Source of the DNA: VGBK01 sp964354255
Lineage (GTDB): Bacteria; Actinomycetota; Acidimicrobiia; Spongiisociales; UBA11373
Direction of reading: 5' to 3'
DNA: 64,000 bases
Assembly (NCBI GenBank): GCA_964354255.1
Contig: CAYGYX010000004.1
Location: forward strand, 11,326 to 75,325
The translations under genes and the position numbers were made by a program. Within the stretch, counting starts at the first letter, position 1. Every line of letters begins with the position of its first letter. A model generated the notes under the pieces. That model was not told the origin of the DNA. It ran no database searches and worked only from the letters and a program-made list of their open reading frames with translations. Below are positions 31,309 to 40,784 of the stretch, piece by piece.

Positions 31309-31919
31309 GCCACCGCCACCTGACGCCGCCGGGTCCCGTCCCGGCGGTAGGAGTGATAGCCGGTGCCGCAGCACGTGCACTCCGGCGACCGCCACACCTC
31401 CACGCCGCCGAGGCCTGCCACCACCGCGGCCGGAAGGTCGATGCTCGTCGCGCCCGTGCGGGCCACCGCCCGGAAAGCGGGCAACGCGGCCGCCACCTCC
31501 GGGCCGACCGTGAAGCAACAGGGACCGATGCCCGGCCCCACCGCCGCCCGCCGCGGCACCAGACCCTCTGCCTCCATGGCGCCGCGCAGGGCGGCCACCA
31601 CGCCGGCGGCCGCGCCCCGCCAGCCCACGTGGGCCAGGCCCACCCCGCCCGTGGCCTCAAGCACCACCGGCAGGCAATCTGCCGTGCCCACCGCCAGGGG
31701 GAGCCCGGCGGTCGTCGTGAAGAGAGCGTCCCCATCACCTAGCAGGCCGGGGTCGGAGGCACGCCACACCCGTCGCCCGTGCACCTGATGCAGATAGGCC
31801 CACGCCTCGGGCAGCCCCTGGTCGCGGGAGATACGGCGCCGGGCCGCCTCATCGGACCGCCCGTCACCGTCGGCGGCAGCTCCGAAGGCCGCCCCTCGGA
31901 ACCCGGGTGGTCGGATCAT
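31290..31919 (-). CDS. YfiH/PgeF-family multicopper-type protein
   Basis: A 209-residue member of the YfiH (polyphenol oxidase/PgeF) family. Related proteins hydrolyse misformed L-Ser-containing peptidoglycan precursors or act as purine nucleoside phosphorylases. It has the conserved HQVHG, TADCLPVVL, GLAHVGWRGAAAGVVAAL with metal-binding His, and the C-terminal CTCCGTGYHSYRRDG. Its ATG overlaps the ftsZ stop as ATGA, so it is translationally coupled to ftsZ. Confidence 0.9.
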   Translation of the reverse strand: MIRPPGFRGAAFGAAADGDGRSDEAARRRISRDQGLPEAWAYLHQVHGRRVWRASDPGLLGDGDALFTTTAGLPLAVGTADCLPVVLEATGGVGLAHVGWRGAAAGVVAALRGAMEAEGLVPRRAAVGPGIGPCCFTVGPEVAAALPAFRAVARTGATSIDLPAAVVAGLGGVEVWRSPECTCCGTGYHSYRRDGTRRRQVAVAWLPAG

Positions 31920-33058
31920 CCTTTCAGGAAATCGGGGATCTCGATGTCCTCGATGCCGCCCTCGCGACCTCCGGCCCGGCCCTCTTCGCCCTCCGCCGGA
32001 GTGCCCGGGTGGGGTCGAGGAGCCGTGCCGGCGCCCGGGCGCAGCGAGGGCCGGCTGTGGTCGATGTCGAAGCCGGCCGCGATCACGGTTACCCGCATCT
32101 CTTCGCCCAGGGAATCGTCCACGATCGCCCCGAAGATGACGTTGGCGTCCGGGTCGCAGTGCTCCGAGATCGCGATGGCGGCGGTGTTGACCTCATGCAG
32201 CGTCAGGTTGGAGGGCCCGGCTATGGAGAGCAGCACGCCGCGCGAGCCCTCCATCGAGGTCTCCAGCATGGGGCTGGCCATGGCCTTGCGCGCCGCCTGC
32301 TGGGCGCGGTTCTCACCGGTTGCCCGCCCGATGCCCATGACCGCGGACCCGGCCCCCTTCATGACTGCCCGCACGTCGGCGAAGTCCACGTTGATGAGCC
32401 CGGGAGTGGTGATGAGATCGGTGATGCCGCCCACTCCGTGCAAGAGGACCTCGTCGGCCATGCGGAACGCATCGACCATGGGTAGCTCGGCATCGGCGTG
32501 CTCGAGGAGCCGCTGGTTGGGGATGATGATGAGAGTGTCCACGGCCGAACGCAGCGCCTGGATACCTTGTTCTGCCTGCACGGAACGCCGGCGGCCCTCG
32601 AAGCCGAACGGGCGGGTGACCACGGCCACCGTCAGCGCCCCGACGCTGCGGGCCGCCTCGGCCACCACCGGCGCCGCCCCGGTGCCGGTGCCACCGCCTT
32701 CCCCGGCGGTGACGAACACCATGTCGGCGCCGCGCACCGCCTCCTCGATCTCGGCCCGATGCTCCTCGGCGGCCGCCTTGCCCACCTCGGGGTCGGCGCC
32801 CGCCCCCAGGCCGCGGGTCATGCTCCGCCCGATGTCGAGCTTGATGTCGGCGTCGGACATGAGGAGGGCCTGCGCGTCGGTGTTGATGGCGACGAACTCC
32901 ACACCGCGCAAGCCGGCCTCGATCATGCGGTTGATGGCGTTCACGCCGCCCCCGCCGACCCCAACCACTTTGATGACCGCCAGGTATGCCTGCATCCCCT
33001 GCTCCGTGGTCAGCATCTGGGTCCTCTCAGACCGTTTCTGCGGTGGGCGGTGCGACAT
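31916..33058 (-). CDS. ftsZ: cell division GTPase FtsZ
   Basis: The 380-residue tubulin homologue that forms the Z ring. The GTP-binding loop is GEGGGTGTGAAP (119-130), the synergy T7 loop reads INVDFADVRAVM, and the C-terminal peptide IEDIEIPDFLKG is the conserved tail that binds SepF. A linker of about 45 residues precedes it. ATG 33058 is chosen because GGAGGTG lies 6 bases upstream; the family normally has a short N-terminal tail as here. A TAACCT box in the 85-base gap after ftsQ indicates its own promoter. Confidence 0.97.
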   Translation of the reverse strand: MSHRPPQKRSERTQMLTTEQGMQAYLAVIKVVGVGGGGVNAINRMIEAGLRGVEFVAINTDAQALLMSDADIKLDIGRSMTRGLGAGADPEVGKAAAEEHRAEIEEAVRGADMVFVTAGEGGGTGTGAAPVVAEAARSVGALTVAVVTRPFGFEGRRRSVQAEQGIQALRSAVDTLIIIPNQRLLEHADAELPMVDAFRMADEVLLHGVGGITDLITTPGLINVDFADVRAVMKGAGSAVMGIGRATGENRAQQAARKAMASPMLETSMEGSRGVLLSIAGPSNLTLHEVNTAAIAISEHCDPDANVIFGAIVDDSLGEEMRVTVIAAGFDIDHSRPSLRPGAGTAPRPHPGTPAEGEEGRAGGREGGIEDIEIPDFLKG

Positions 33059-33073
33059 GACGCCACCTCCATG

Positions 33074-33092
33074 AACCTTTCGTGGAAGGTTA
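33074..33092 (-). promoter_or_regulatory. ftsZ-proximal promoter with hairpin
   Basis: TAACCT (33087-33092, minus strand) is 28 bases from the ftsZ ATG. Overlapping it is an inverted repeat AACCTT-N6-AAGGTT (33074-33091), which could be an operator or a small 5' hairpin in the ftsZ message. Confidence 0.45.
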
Positions 33093-33143
33093 GTGCTCGG
33101 CGGAGCCTGCGAGTCATCCCAGATCTCACCCTTCACCACAGCT

Positions 33144-33917
33144 TCACCCCGGGGGCTCTCCCTCGCCGTCCCCGGCTTCTTCCATCGGACCGGTCACCGC
33201 CGGGCGGGTCGGAGCGATCAGGTCCACCTGCGAACCCACCGGCAGCCCTCGTGCCAGCAGAGCGGCGAGCGCCCTCCCCTTGTCGGCCAGTTGGGTCGCC
33301 GGGCCGAGACGGGCCCGGCAGCCGTCCGCCTCCAGCCACAGCTCGCCCCCCTCGCGAGTGACCCAGGCCCGTGCGGCCAGTTCCGGGCCCAGCGCCACCC
33401 CCAGGCCGGCCAGTTCCCCCCATTCGCTCCCCTCCGGCTGCTCGCCGGCCTCGTGGTCGGGGTAGAACACCTCCGCCCGCAGCACCCCCTCGCCGGGGGC
33501 ATCAGCCGTGGCGATCACCACCCCGGCTCGGGCCACCAGCATCCACGACTCCCCACCGGCCACCCACACTGCCGGCGTGTGCTCCAGGACCTCGACGACC
33601 AGGCGGCCGGGGAAGATCCGGTCGACCCGCACTTCGCGCACCCAGGGGTCGGCGGCCACCGCCTCCTCGATCTCGCCCGGATTCAGCCAGATCATGATGG
33701 CTCCCTCGCCCACCCCGGCGGCCGCCAGGCGTCCGTCGACATCGGCGTGAACTGCTCCCAGGATCTCGACCTCTCGCACCGACATCCAGGGCGAGTGGAG
33801 GACGACGGCCGCGGCTCCCACCAGGAGCATCCCGCCGATCCCCAGCGTCCATCCCCACCGGCGGGCCCGAGGCGCCCCCGGCCGGGATCGGGCGGGGGCA
33901 GCAAGGGGACGATTCAC
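33144..33917 (-). CDS. ftsQ: cell division protein FtsQ
   Basis: A 257-residue bitopic divisome protein linking FtsW/FtsI to the Z ring. It has a short Arg-rich cytoplasmic N terminus, one membrane helix (about 25-45; WTLGIGGMLLVGAAAVVL), a POTRA domain (SVREVEILGAVHADVDGRLAAAGVGEG...VREVRVDRIFPGRLVVEVLEH) and the FtsQ beta domain. GTG start overlapping the murB stop (GTGA). Confidence 0.9.
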   Translation of the reverse strand: MNRPLAAPARSRPGAPRARRWGWTLGIGGMLLVGAAAVVLHSPWMSVREVEILGAVHADVDGRLAAAGVGEGAIMIWLNPGEIEEAVAADPWVREVRVDRIFPGRLVVEVLEHTPAVWVAGGESWMLVARAGVVIATADAPGEGVLRAEVFYPDHEAGEQPEGSEWGELAGLGVALGPELAARAWVTREGGELWLEADGCRARLGPATQLADKGRALAALLARGLPVGSQVDLIAPTRPAVTGPMEEAGDGEGEPPG

Positions 33918-34825
33918 GACCGCTCGCGGAAGGGCCCGACGAAACGGACCTCGGGCTCCAGTGCCACGCCGGCGCCCTCCTGCACCCGGCGCTGCACCTC
34001 GGCCACCAGGTCGAAGAGGTCCTGGGCCGAGGCTCCGGCCTCCGCCACGAAGAAGTTGGCGTGCCGGTGGGACACCGCCACCCCGCCCACCCGGAGGCCC
34101 TTGAGGCCGAGGGAGTCGATGAGGCGCCCGGCCGCGTCCCCCGGGGGGTTCTTGAACACGCTGCCGGCATTGAGAGCCCCTCCCGGCTGGTGCTCGCGCC
34201 GCCAGCGGGTGATCTCCCGCATGACGGCCTCCGCCTCCCGGCGCGGCCGGGCCACCGTGCGGAAGGTCGCCGCGACCACCATGTCCGTGTCGGCCAGGCT
34301 GCTGTGCCGGTAGGCGAGACCCAGCTCGCCGACGCCCCGATCGCGCACCTCCCCCGTGACCAGGTCGATGACCCGGGCGGTCACCAGCCACTCGGCGGTG
34401 TCGGTCCCATGGCAGCCTGAGTTCATGCGCACCGCCCCGCCCACCGATCCGGGGATGCCCACCATGTACTCGAGGCCCCCTCTCTCCGCGGCGGCACTAC
34501 GCCGGGCCACCGCCGTCTGGGAGGCGGCGGCCCCGGCCACCACCCGGCCGTCGCCGCGCACCGCCACCCCACCCAAGCCCGCGCCGGGCCGTATCACCAG
34601 CCCCGGGAACCCCTCCGGAGAGACCACCAGGTTGCTCCCCCGCCCGAGCACGAGCACCGGCACCGGCTCGAGAGCCAGGGCGGCAGCAACCCGCAGCACC
34701 TGCTCCTCGTCGTGGGCCTCCAGCAAGTACCGGGCCGGCCCCCCGAAGCGATAGGTCATGAGCGGGGCGAGCGGGACATCCACATCGACCATTCCCTCCG
34801 CGACCAGCTCGGCCAACGTGCTCAT
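33914..34825 (-). CDS. murB: UDP-N-acetylenolpyruvoylglucosamine reductase
   Basis: A 303-residue FAD enzyme reducing enolpyruvyl-UDP-GlcNAc to UDP-MurNAc with NADPH. FAD-binding segments are LGRGSNLVVSPEGFPGLVI and GLEYMVGIPGSVGGAVRMNSG. The proton-donor Ser is in LNAGSVFKNPPGDAAGRLID, the type II MurB pattern (no extra loop), and the late Glu is in EPEVRFVG. The ATG overlaps the murC stop (ATGA). Confidence 0.95.
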   Translation of the reverse strand: MSTLAELVAEGMVDVDVPLAPLMTYRFGGPARYLLEAHDEEQVLRVAAALALEPVPVLVLGRGSNLVVSPEGFPGLVIRPGAGLGGVAVRGDGRVVAGAAASQTAVARRSAAAERGGLEYMVGIPGSVGGAVRMNSGCHGTDTAEWLVTARVIDLVTGEVRDRGVGELGLAYRHSSLADTDMVVAATFRTVARPRREAEAVMREITRWRREHQPGGALNAGSVFKNPPGDAAGRLIDSLGLKGLRVGGVAVSHRHANFFVAEAGASAQDLFDLVAEVQRRVQEGAGVALEPEVRFVGPFRERS

Positions 34826-36189
34826 CGCCTCGCCCCCAGCAGCCCGGCCAGTTCCTCCGCCACCAGGGTGATGTCACCCGCCCCCATCAGCAGCACGAGG
34901 TCACCGGGGCGGACCTCGGCGGCGACGGTGCCGGCGAGATCCCGGCGGTGAGGCACGTAGGCGACCTGGGAGCCGGCGGCGGCGGCGGCGTCCGCCACCA
35001 GCCTCCCGCTGACACCGGGCACCGGCGCCTCCCCCGCCGCGTAGACGTCGGTGACCACCACCCGGTCGGCCCCGGCGAGGGCCTCGCCGAAGCGGCCGGC
35101 TTGCTCCGCGGTACGGCTGAAACGGTGGGGCTGGAATACCGCCACCAGCCGGCGCGGCGCCCCGACCCGGGCAGCCGCGATGGTGGCGGCGACCTCAGTC
35201 GGATGGTGGGCATAGTCGTCCACCACCGTCACTCCCCCGATGCGGGCACGAACCTCGAAGCGACGCCGCACGCCTCCGAAAGAGGCCAGCCCGGCGGCGG
35301 CGCCGGCCACGTCCAGGCCCAGCTCGCCCAGCAGCGCCAGTGTGCCGGCAGCATTGCGGGCCACGTGCAGGCCGGGCCGGGGCACCGTCACCGGCACCCC
35401 CTCCCCACCGTGCACCAGGGTGAAGGCCACCGAGGCCGGTCGGCAGGCCACCTCTTCGATGCGCCAGGCGGCTGCCGGGTCGAGGCCGTACCCCACCACC
35501 CCGGGAACTCGCTCCGCAAGTCGCCGGGCGCCGGGGTCGTCCAGGCAGGCCACCACCGGGCCCTCCACTCGCCCCGCCACCTCGGCAAAGGCCTCCTCCA
35601 CGGCGGCCGTCGTCCCGTAGTGGTCGAGGTGGTCGGCCTCCACGTTGGTCACGGCCAGGGCGGCCAGATGCACCTCGGTGAAAGTGCCAAAGGCCTCGTC
35701 GGTCTCCAGCACGAAGAGGTCCCGTTCGCCCAGGTGGGCATTGGTGTTGAGATCTACCAGCTGGCCGCCGACCATGAACGACGGGTCGCGGCCCAGTGCG
35801 CGGAGGGCGCCCACCAGCATGGCGGTGCCGGTGGTCTTGCCGTGGGTTCCCGCCACGCCCAGAGCCGGGCTGTGCCGGGTGAGCGTCTCCAGGAGGCGGG
35901 GGCGGCGCCACACCTCCACTCCGGTCGCTCGAGCGGCAGCCAGCTCCGGATCGCGCTCGGGGACGGCCGAGGACGCCACCACCAGGTCCCATCCGGCGGC
36001 CCGCTCGGGCCGGTGGCCCACCCAGACCGTCACCCCGAGGCCCTCCAGCGAGGTCAGCATCCGGCTCGGCTTGAGGTCGGAGCCACTCACCTCGTAACCA
36101 GCTTGGGCCAGCAGCTTGGCGAGGCCGCTCATCCCGATCCCCCCCACCCCGACCATGTGGACCCGGCGGCAGCCCTCGAGCTCAGCCAT
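34822..36189 (-). CDS. murC: UDP-N-acetylmuramate--L-alanine ligase
   Basis: A 455-residue Mur ligase adding L-Ala to UDP-MurNAc. N-terminal Rossmann motif VHMVGVGGIGMSGLA, ATP P-loop AGTHGKTTGTAML, central ETDEAFGTF region, and VVDDYAHHPTEVAATI of the C-terminal domain, all intact. Its start overlaps the end of murG by 8 bases. Confidence 0.96.
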   Translation of the reverse strand: MAELEGCRRVHMVGVGGIGMSGLAKLLAQAGYEVSGSDLKPSRMLTSLEGLGVTVWVGHRPERAAGWDLVVASSAVPERDPELAAARATGVEVWRRPRLLETLTRHSPALGVAGTHGKTTGTAMLVGALRALGRDPSFMVGGQLVDLNTNAHLGERDLFVLETDEAFGTFTEVHLAALAVTNVEADHLDHYGTTAAVEEAFAEVAGRVEGPVVACLDDPGARRLAERVPGVVGYGLDPAAAWRIEEVACRPASVAFTLVHGGEGVPVTVPRPGLHVARNAAGTLALLGELGLDVAGAAAGLASFGGVRRRFEVRARIGGVTVVDDYAHHPTEVAATIAAARVGAPRRLVAVFQPHRFSRTAEQAGRFGEALAGADRVVVTDVYAAGEAPVPGVSGRLVADAAAAAGSQVAYVPHRRDLAGTVAAEVRPGDLVLLMGAGDITLVAEELAGLLGARR

Positions 36190-37258
36190 TGATCGCCTCC
36201 CGCAACTGCTCGGCGATCACCGCCGCCGCCTCTGGGCGGGCGGTGCTCCGGGCAGAGCGGCCCATCTCGGCGAGGGCGGCTCGGTCGGCCAGCAGGTCGC
36301 CGACCACCGCGGGCAGGCGAGCGACGTCACCCTGGGGGACCAGCCGCGCCCCGCCCACCGTCGCCAGCGCCGAGGCGTTGTGCTGCTGCCCCACCCTCTC
36401 CAGCGGCACCAGGACCGCCGGCGTGCCGGTGGCCGCCAGCTCGGAGATCGTCATGGCACCGGCCCGGCCCAGGACCAGGTCGACGGCGGCGTAGAAGAAC
36501 TCCATCTGCTCCTCGAAAGCCAAGCAGCGCCACGGTAGTGAGGCGGCCGCCGCCAGGGGCGCCACCGTCGAGACCTCGACTCCGGCCAGGTGGACCACCG
36601 CCAGGGGACCACCCCGCCAAGCGGCCACAATCGCCGGGACGGCCTGGTTGAGTACCCGCGCCCCCAGGCTCCCCCCGAGGACTCCCAGCACGATGCCACC
36701 TTCCGGGAGCCCGTAGCGCCGCCGAGCAGCCGCCGCCAATGCCCCCCGCTCGAAGCGGGCCAACTCGGCACGGAGCGGGTTGCCGGTGAGGACGGCCCGG
36801 GGGAGGCGCTGCGCCGGGCCCGGCAGGCCGACGAAGGCGGCGCGCGCCCGGCGGGCGACCAGGCGAACTGCCAGACCGGGGATGGCGTTCTGCTCCTGGA
36901 CGAAGAAGGGCAGGGCGAGGCGCCGGGCGGCGAGAGCCGCCGGCACGGTGGCATACCCGCCCATTCCCAGCACCACCCGAGTGCCCCGCGCCCGCATCGT
37001 GGCGGCCATGTCCCGAGCGGTGCGCCGCACGACCAGTGGGATGCCCAGGTTGCGCGGCGACAAGCTGCGGCGCAGGGCCACCATCTGAAACGGCACGAAG
37101 GGAAACCCCGCCGCCGGCACCGCCCGTGCCTCGAACCGGTCGCCGCCCAGGAAGACCACCTCGCCGGGGTCCATCCCTCCGGCTACCAGCTCCCGCGCCA
37201 CCGCCAGGGCGGGGAAGACGTGGCCACCCGTGCCGGCGGCAGCGATGGCAACGGTCAC
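36182..37258 (-). CDS. murG: lipid II synthase (GlcNAc transferase)
   Basis: A 358-residue GT28 glycosyltransferase adding GlcNAc to lipid I at the inner face of the membrane. N-terminal AGTGGHVFPALAVAREL, the donor-domain GGSLGARVLNQAV, and AMTISELAATGTPAVLVPLE...QQHNA for UDP-GlcNAc binding. GTG start overlapping the ftsW stop (GTGA), which fixes the start inside a longer open frame. Confidence 0.95.
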   Translation of the reverse strand: MTVAIAAAGTGGHVFPALAVARELVAGGMDPGEVVFLGGDRFEARAVPAAGFPFVPFQMVALRRSLSPRNLGIPLVVRRTARDMAATMRARGTRVVLGMGGYATVPAALAARRLALPFFVQEQNAIPGLAVRLVARRARAAFVGLPGPAQRLPRAVLTGNPLRAELARFERGALAAAARRRYGLPEGGIVLGVLGGSLGARVLNQAVPAIVAAWRGGPLAVVHLAGVEVSTVAPLAAAASLPWRCLAFEEQMEFFYAAVDLVLGRAGAMTISELAATGTPAVLVPLERVGQQHNASALATVGGARLVPQGDVARLPAVVGDLLADRAALAEMGRSARSTARPEAAAVIAEQLREAING

Positions 37259-38421
37259 TCCGCCTCCGGCAGGGGCGGCTGGCGCACGATGCCGACCAGG
37301 ATGCCGACGCCGATCATCTCGGTGACGAGGGCACTCCCCCCGAAGGAGACGAAGGGGAGCGGCACCCCGGTGATGGGGAGCACGCCGGTGACCCCGCCGA
37401 TGTTCACCAGCGCCTGGGCCACCAGCCAGGTGGTGATGCCGATGGCCACCAGCCGGCCGAACCGGTCGGTGCAGTGGAGAGCCGCCAGGGTCCCGGCCAC
37501 CGTCAGCACCGCGAAGAGCAGGATCACAGCCAGCGAGCCGGCGAGGCCGGTCTCCTCGCCGACGATGGCGAAGATGAAGTCGGTGTGGGCGTTGGGCAGG
37601 AACGACCACCGGGCGCGGCTCGCCCCCAGCCCCACCCCGAAGAGCCCACCGGTGCCCAGGGCCACCAGCGATTGCATCGCCTGGTACCCGCTCCCCAGCG
37701 GGTCGGAGCTCACATCGAGGAAGGATGTCACCCGATCCCACCGGTATGGGGATAGCAGCGCCGCTGCCGCCGCCGCGCCGCCGCCGATCACGCCGCCGCC
37801 GAGGACGAAGGCGAGGGGTGCCGCCGAGGCCACCAGGACGGCGAAGCCCCCGGCGGCGATCAGCAGGGTGGTTCCCAAGTCGGGCTGCATCAACACCAGG
37901 GCCCCCACCACTCCCACCGACCCGGCCACCGGCCAGAAGAAGTCACGGAAGCGGTGCATGGAGTCCTCCCGGCGGCTCACCAGCGTCGCCAGGAACAGCA
38001 CGGTGGCCAGCTTGGCGAACTCCGACGGCTGCAGGGTGATCGGCCCGACGGCCAGCCAGCGCTCGGAGCCGCCGACCCGGGTCCCCATGAGTTGCACCGC
38101 CACCAGCAGCAGCACCGTGGTGAGAAAGCAAGGGAAGGCGAGCCGCCGCCACCAGCGCACGGGGAGAGCGGCCGCCGCCGCCAGGCCCACCACCCCGGCG
38201 CCCAGCCAGATCAACTGCCGCTTGAAGTAGAACAGCGAGTCCTGCTGCGACTCCAGGGCATGTACCGAGGAAGCGGAGAGGATGGCCCCCAGGCCCACGA
38301 CCGCCAGCAGGCCGACCGGGACGAGCAGGGCCACCGTGAGCCGTGAGGAACGGCGAGCCGCCTGCTCGGCCAGCCGCCAGGCAGTCCGGCCGCCGGCGAT
38401 GGGGATCACCCGCGTCGCCAT
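37255..38421 (-). CDS. ftsW: septal peptidoglycan glycosyltransferase FtsW
   Basis: A 388-residue SEDS-family membrane protein with about ten helices that polymerises lipid II at the septum with FtsI. Conserved motifs include GSERWLAVGPITLQPSEFAKL, LMQPDLGTT, the extracellular loop with the catalytic-type Asp in RVTSFLDVSSDPLGSGYQ, NAHTDFIFAIVGEETG and GVPLPFVSFGGSAL. The ATG overlaps the murD stop by one base (TGATG). Confidence 0.94.
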   Translation of the reverse strand: MATRVIPIAGGRTAWRLAEQAARRSSRLTVALLVPVGLLAVVGLGAILSASSVHALESQQDSLFYFKRQLIWLGAGVVGLAAAAALPVRWWRRLAFPCFLTTVLLLVAVQLMGTRVGGSERWLAVGPITLQPSEFAKLATVLFLATLVSRREDSMHRFRDFFWPVAGSVGVVGALVLMQPDLGTTLLIAAGGFAVLVASAAPLAFVLGGGVIGGGAAAAAALLSPYRWDRVTSFLDVSSDPLGSGYQAMQSLVALGTGGLFGVGLGASRARWSFLPNAHTDFIFAIVGEETGLAGSLAVILLFAVLTVAGTLAALHCTDRFGRLVAIGITTWLVAQALVNIGGVTGVLPITGVPLPFVSFGGSALVTEMIGVGILVGIVRQPPLPEAE

Positions 38422-39704
38422 CACCCCTCCTTCCGGCGGCGTACGGTCTCGGCAAAGACCTCGCCCCGGTGGGCGTAGGAGCGGAACATGTCGAACGAGG
38501 CACAGCCGGGAGCGAGGAGCACGGTGTCGCCGGGCAGGGCGAGCCGATCGGCCAGGGCCACTGCCTCTTCGAGATCGGCGACCACGCTGCCGGACCGGGC
38601 GGCGGCGACCATCTCCGGCCCGGCCTCGCCGATCCCGATGACGTGGCGCAGGCGGGGTTCGGTGGCGATCGTCGCCACGTCGAGGCCTTTGTTCCTGCCC
38701 CCGGCGATGAGGACCACCGACGGGTAGGAGCGAATGGCGGCGACGGTGGCGTGCGGGTTGGTGGCCTTGGAGTCGTCCACCCAGGTCACCCCTTCCCAGG
38801 TGCCCACCAGCTGGCGCCGGTGACTGGGGGGACGAAAGCCGCGCAGCGCCTCGCCGATCCCTTCCGCGGTCGCCCCGACGCCCAGGGCAGCCGTGCCGGC
38901 CGCGGCGGCATCCACCAGGAAGATCGGGTCCACCGACGGCACCCCCTCCAGGGCCACCGCGACGTCCCCCAGCCAGAGGAGCCCGTCCTCCGGGCCGGAC
39001 CCGGTCGGCGGCCGCCGGGTGCCGCTCACCGGCCACCGGCGCGAGCGGGCCGAGGCGACGGCCCGGCGCGCACCCGGGTCCTCATCGTCGAAGACGAGCA
39101 AGTCCTGCTCCTCCTGGTTGCGGTGGATGCGGGCCTTGGCGGCCAGATAGGCCTCGAAGCTCCCGTGCCAGTCGAGGTGGTCGGGAGCCACGTTGAGCAG
39201 GACCGCCACGTGTGGGTGGAAGGACTCGGTGAAGCGCAACTGGAAGCTGGAAGCCTCCACCACCAGGGCGTCCCAATCCCCGCCCACCGCCTCGCTGAGG
39301 GGGACCCCGATGTTGCCCACCGCCGCGGTGCGCCGGCCGGAGGCCGCCAGCATGGCCGTCGCCATCTGGGTGATCGTGGTCTTCCCGTTGGTGGCGGTCA
39401 CGGCCAGCAGGGGAACGGCCAGGTGGCGGGAGGCGAGCTCGAGCTCGCCCCAGAGCGGCACCCCGGCCGACAGGGCATCGGCGATGGGCGGGCTGTGCGG
39501 CGGCACCCCCGGGCTGGCCACCACCAGGTCGACGCCGGCGAGCAGGGCCGGGTCCCAGTCCCCGCCGCTCACCCGCCGCTCGACGCTCAGGTCGGCCACC
39601 GCCGCCGGGTCGGCGTCGTAGACCACCACCTCGTGGCCGTCTCCTTCCAACAGGCGCAGTGCCGCTCGCCCACTCACCGCCGCGCCGATCAGGAGCGCCT
39701 TCAT
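38421..39704 (-). CDS. murD: UDP-N-acetylmuramoyl-L-alanine--D-glutamate ligase
   Basis: A 427-residue Mur ligase adding D-Glu. N-terminal domain VVASPGVPPHSP, ATP P-loop TATNGKTTITQMA, the Mg-site VVEASSFQLRF, NVAPDHLDWHGS, and the C-terminal VTWVDDSKATNPHATVAAI typical of MurD. The ATG overlaps the mraY stop (ATGA). Confidence 0.95.
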   Translation of the reverse strand: MKALLIGAAVSGRAALRLLEGDGHEVVVYDADPAAVADLSVERRVSGGDWDPALLAGVDLVVASPGVPPHSPPIADALSAGVPLWGELELASRHLAVPLLAVTATNGKTTITQMATAMLAASGRRTAAVGNIGVPLSEAVGGDWDALVVEASSFQLRFTESFHPHVAVLLNVAPDHLDWHGSFEAYLAAKARIHRNQEEQDLLVFDDEDPGARRAVASARSRRWPVSGTRRPPTGSGPEDGLLWLGDVAVALEGVPSVDPIFLVDAAAAGTAALGVGATAEGIGEALRGFRPPSHRRQLVGTWEGVTWVDDSKATNPHATVAAIRSYPSVVLIAGGRNKGLDVATIATEPRLRHVIGIGEAGPEMVAAARSGSVVADLEEAVALADRLALPGDTVLLAPGCASFDMFRSYAHRGEVFAETVRRRKEG

Positions 39705-40750
39705 CCCACCCCTCCCGAGGTGATGAAGTCGCTGTAGAAGATCCCCAGGGCGAGGGCCACCCCCAGGGCGGCGAGGACCCAGAAGCGCACGATCACGGTG
39801 GGCTCGGCCCAGCCCAGCAACTCGAAGTGGTGGTGCAGGGGCGCCATCTTGAAGACCCGCTTGCCGAAGGCGTGGAAGGAGATGATCTGGATGATCACCG
39901 ACGCCGCCTCCAGCACGAAGATGCCGCCGAGGATCACCAGCAGCAGGTGGGTGTTGGTGAGCAGGGCGAGGGCGGCCATCGCCCCACCCAGGGCCTGGGA
40001 CCCCGTGTCCCCCATGATGATGCGGGCCGGGGCGGTGTTCCACCAGAGGAAGCCGAGAGTGGCGGTGGCCAGCGCGGTGGAGAGGATGGCCAGCTCCAGG
40101 GTCCCGGAGATCCCGTAGAACTCCGGATGGCGGAACTGCCAGAAAGACATGATGGTGAAGGCGCTGAACACCAGGGCAGAGGAGCCGGAGGCCAGGCCGT
40201 CGAGCCCGTCGGTGAAGTTCACCGCGTTGGACGTGGCGGTGAGCATGAGCAGCACCCAGAGGACGTAGAACCAGCCCAGGTCCGCTCCGAAGGGCCGCGT
40301 GAACGACAGCTGGGTGGTGACGTCCCAGCTGAGCGCTCCCCAGGCGAACAGGCCGGCGATGACCAGTTGGCCGATGAGCTTCCAGGTCTTGCCCAGGCCC
40401 AGGTTGCGGGCCCGGCGCACCTTGAGGAGGTCGTCGAGGAGCCCGATGAGCCCCATGCCCACGAAGGCGAGGAGCACCAGCAGGCCGGGCGTCTGGAAGT
40501 CGCGGAACCCGATCTGCCACGCACCCTGCGGGTCGCGAGCGTCGAAGTGCCCGGCGAGCCAGCCGGCCACCACCGCCAGCACGATGACCAGCCCGCCCAT
40601 GGTCGGGGTGCCGGCCTTGTGGTGGTGGACCTCCACTTCCTCCTGGATGTGCTGCCCGACCCGGCGGGCATGGAAGAAGCGCACCGCCACCGGGGTGAGG
40701 AGCACGGTGATCCCGAAGGCCACCACTGCCGCCACGAGGAGGCTGATCAC
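39701..40750 (-). CDS. mraY: phospho-MurNAc-pentapeptide transferase
   Basis: A 349-residue, ten-helix membrane enzyme moving phospho-MurNAc-pentapeptide to undecaprenyl phosphate to make lipid I. It has HKAGTPTMGGLV, the aspartate motifs LLDDLLK and NFTDGLDGLA, IIMGDTGSQALGGAMA and MAPLHHHFELLGW. GTG 40750 is chosen for the AGGAGG about 7 bases upstream. The gap to murE is only 34 bases; murF, normally between the two, is absent. Confidence 0.95.
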   Translation of the reverse strand: MISLLVAAVVAFGITVLLTPVAVRFFHARRVGQHIQEEVEVHHHKAGTPTMGGLVIVLAVVAGWLAGHFDARDPQGAWQIGFRDFQTPGLLVLLAFVGMGLIGLLDDLLKVRRARNLGLGKTWKLIGQLVIAGLFAWGALSWDVTTQLSFTRPFGADLGWFYVLWVLLMLTATSNAVNFTDGLDGLASGSSALVFSAFTIMSFWQFRHPEFYGISGTLELAILSTALATATLGFLWWNTAPARIIMGDTGSQALGGAMAALALLTNTHLLLVILGGIFVLEAASVIIQIISFHAFGKRVFKMAPLHHHFELLGWAEPTVIVRFWVLAALGVALALGIFYSDFITSGGVG

Positions 40751-40784
40751 CGCGTGCCTCCTGCTCGGGAGAAGCTGAGCAGGC

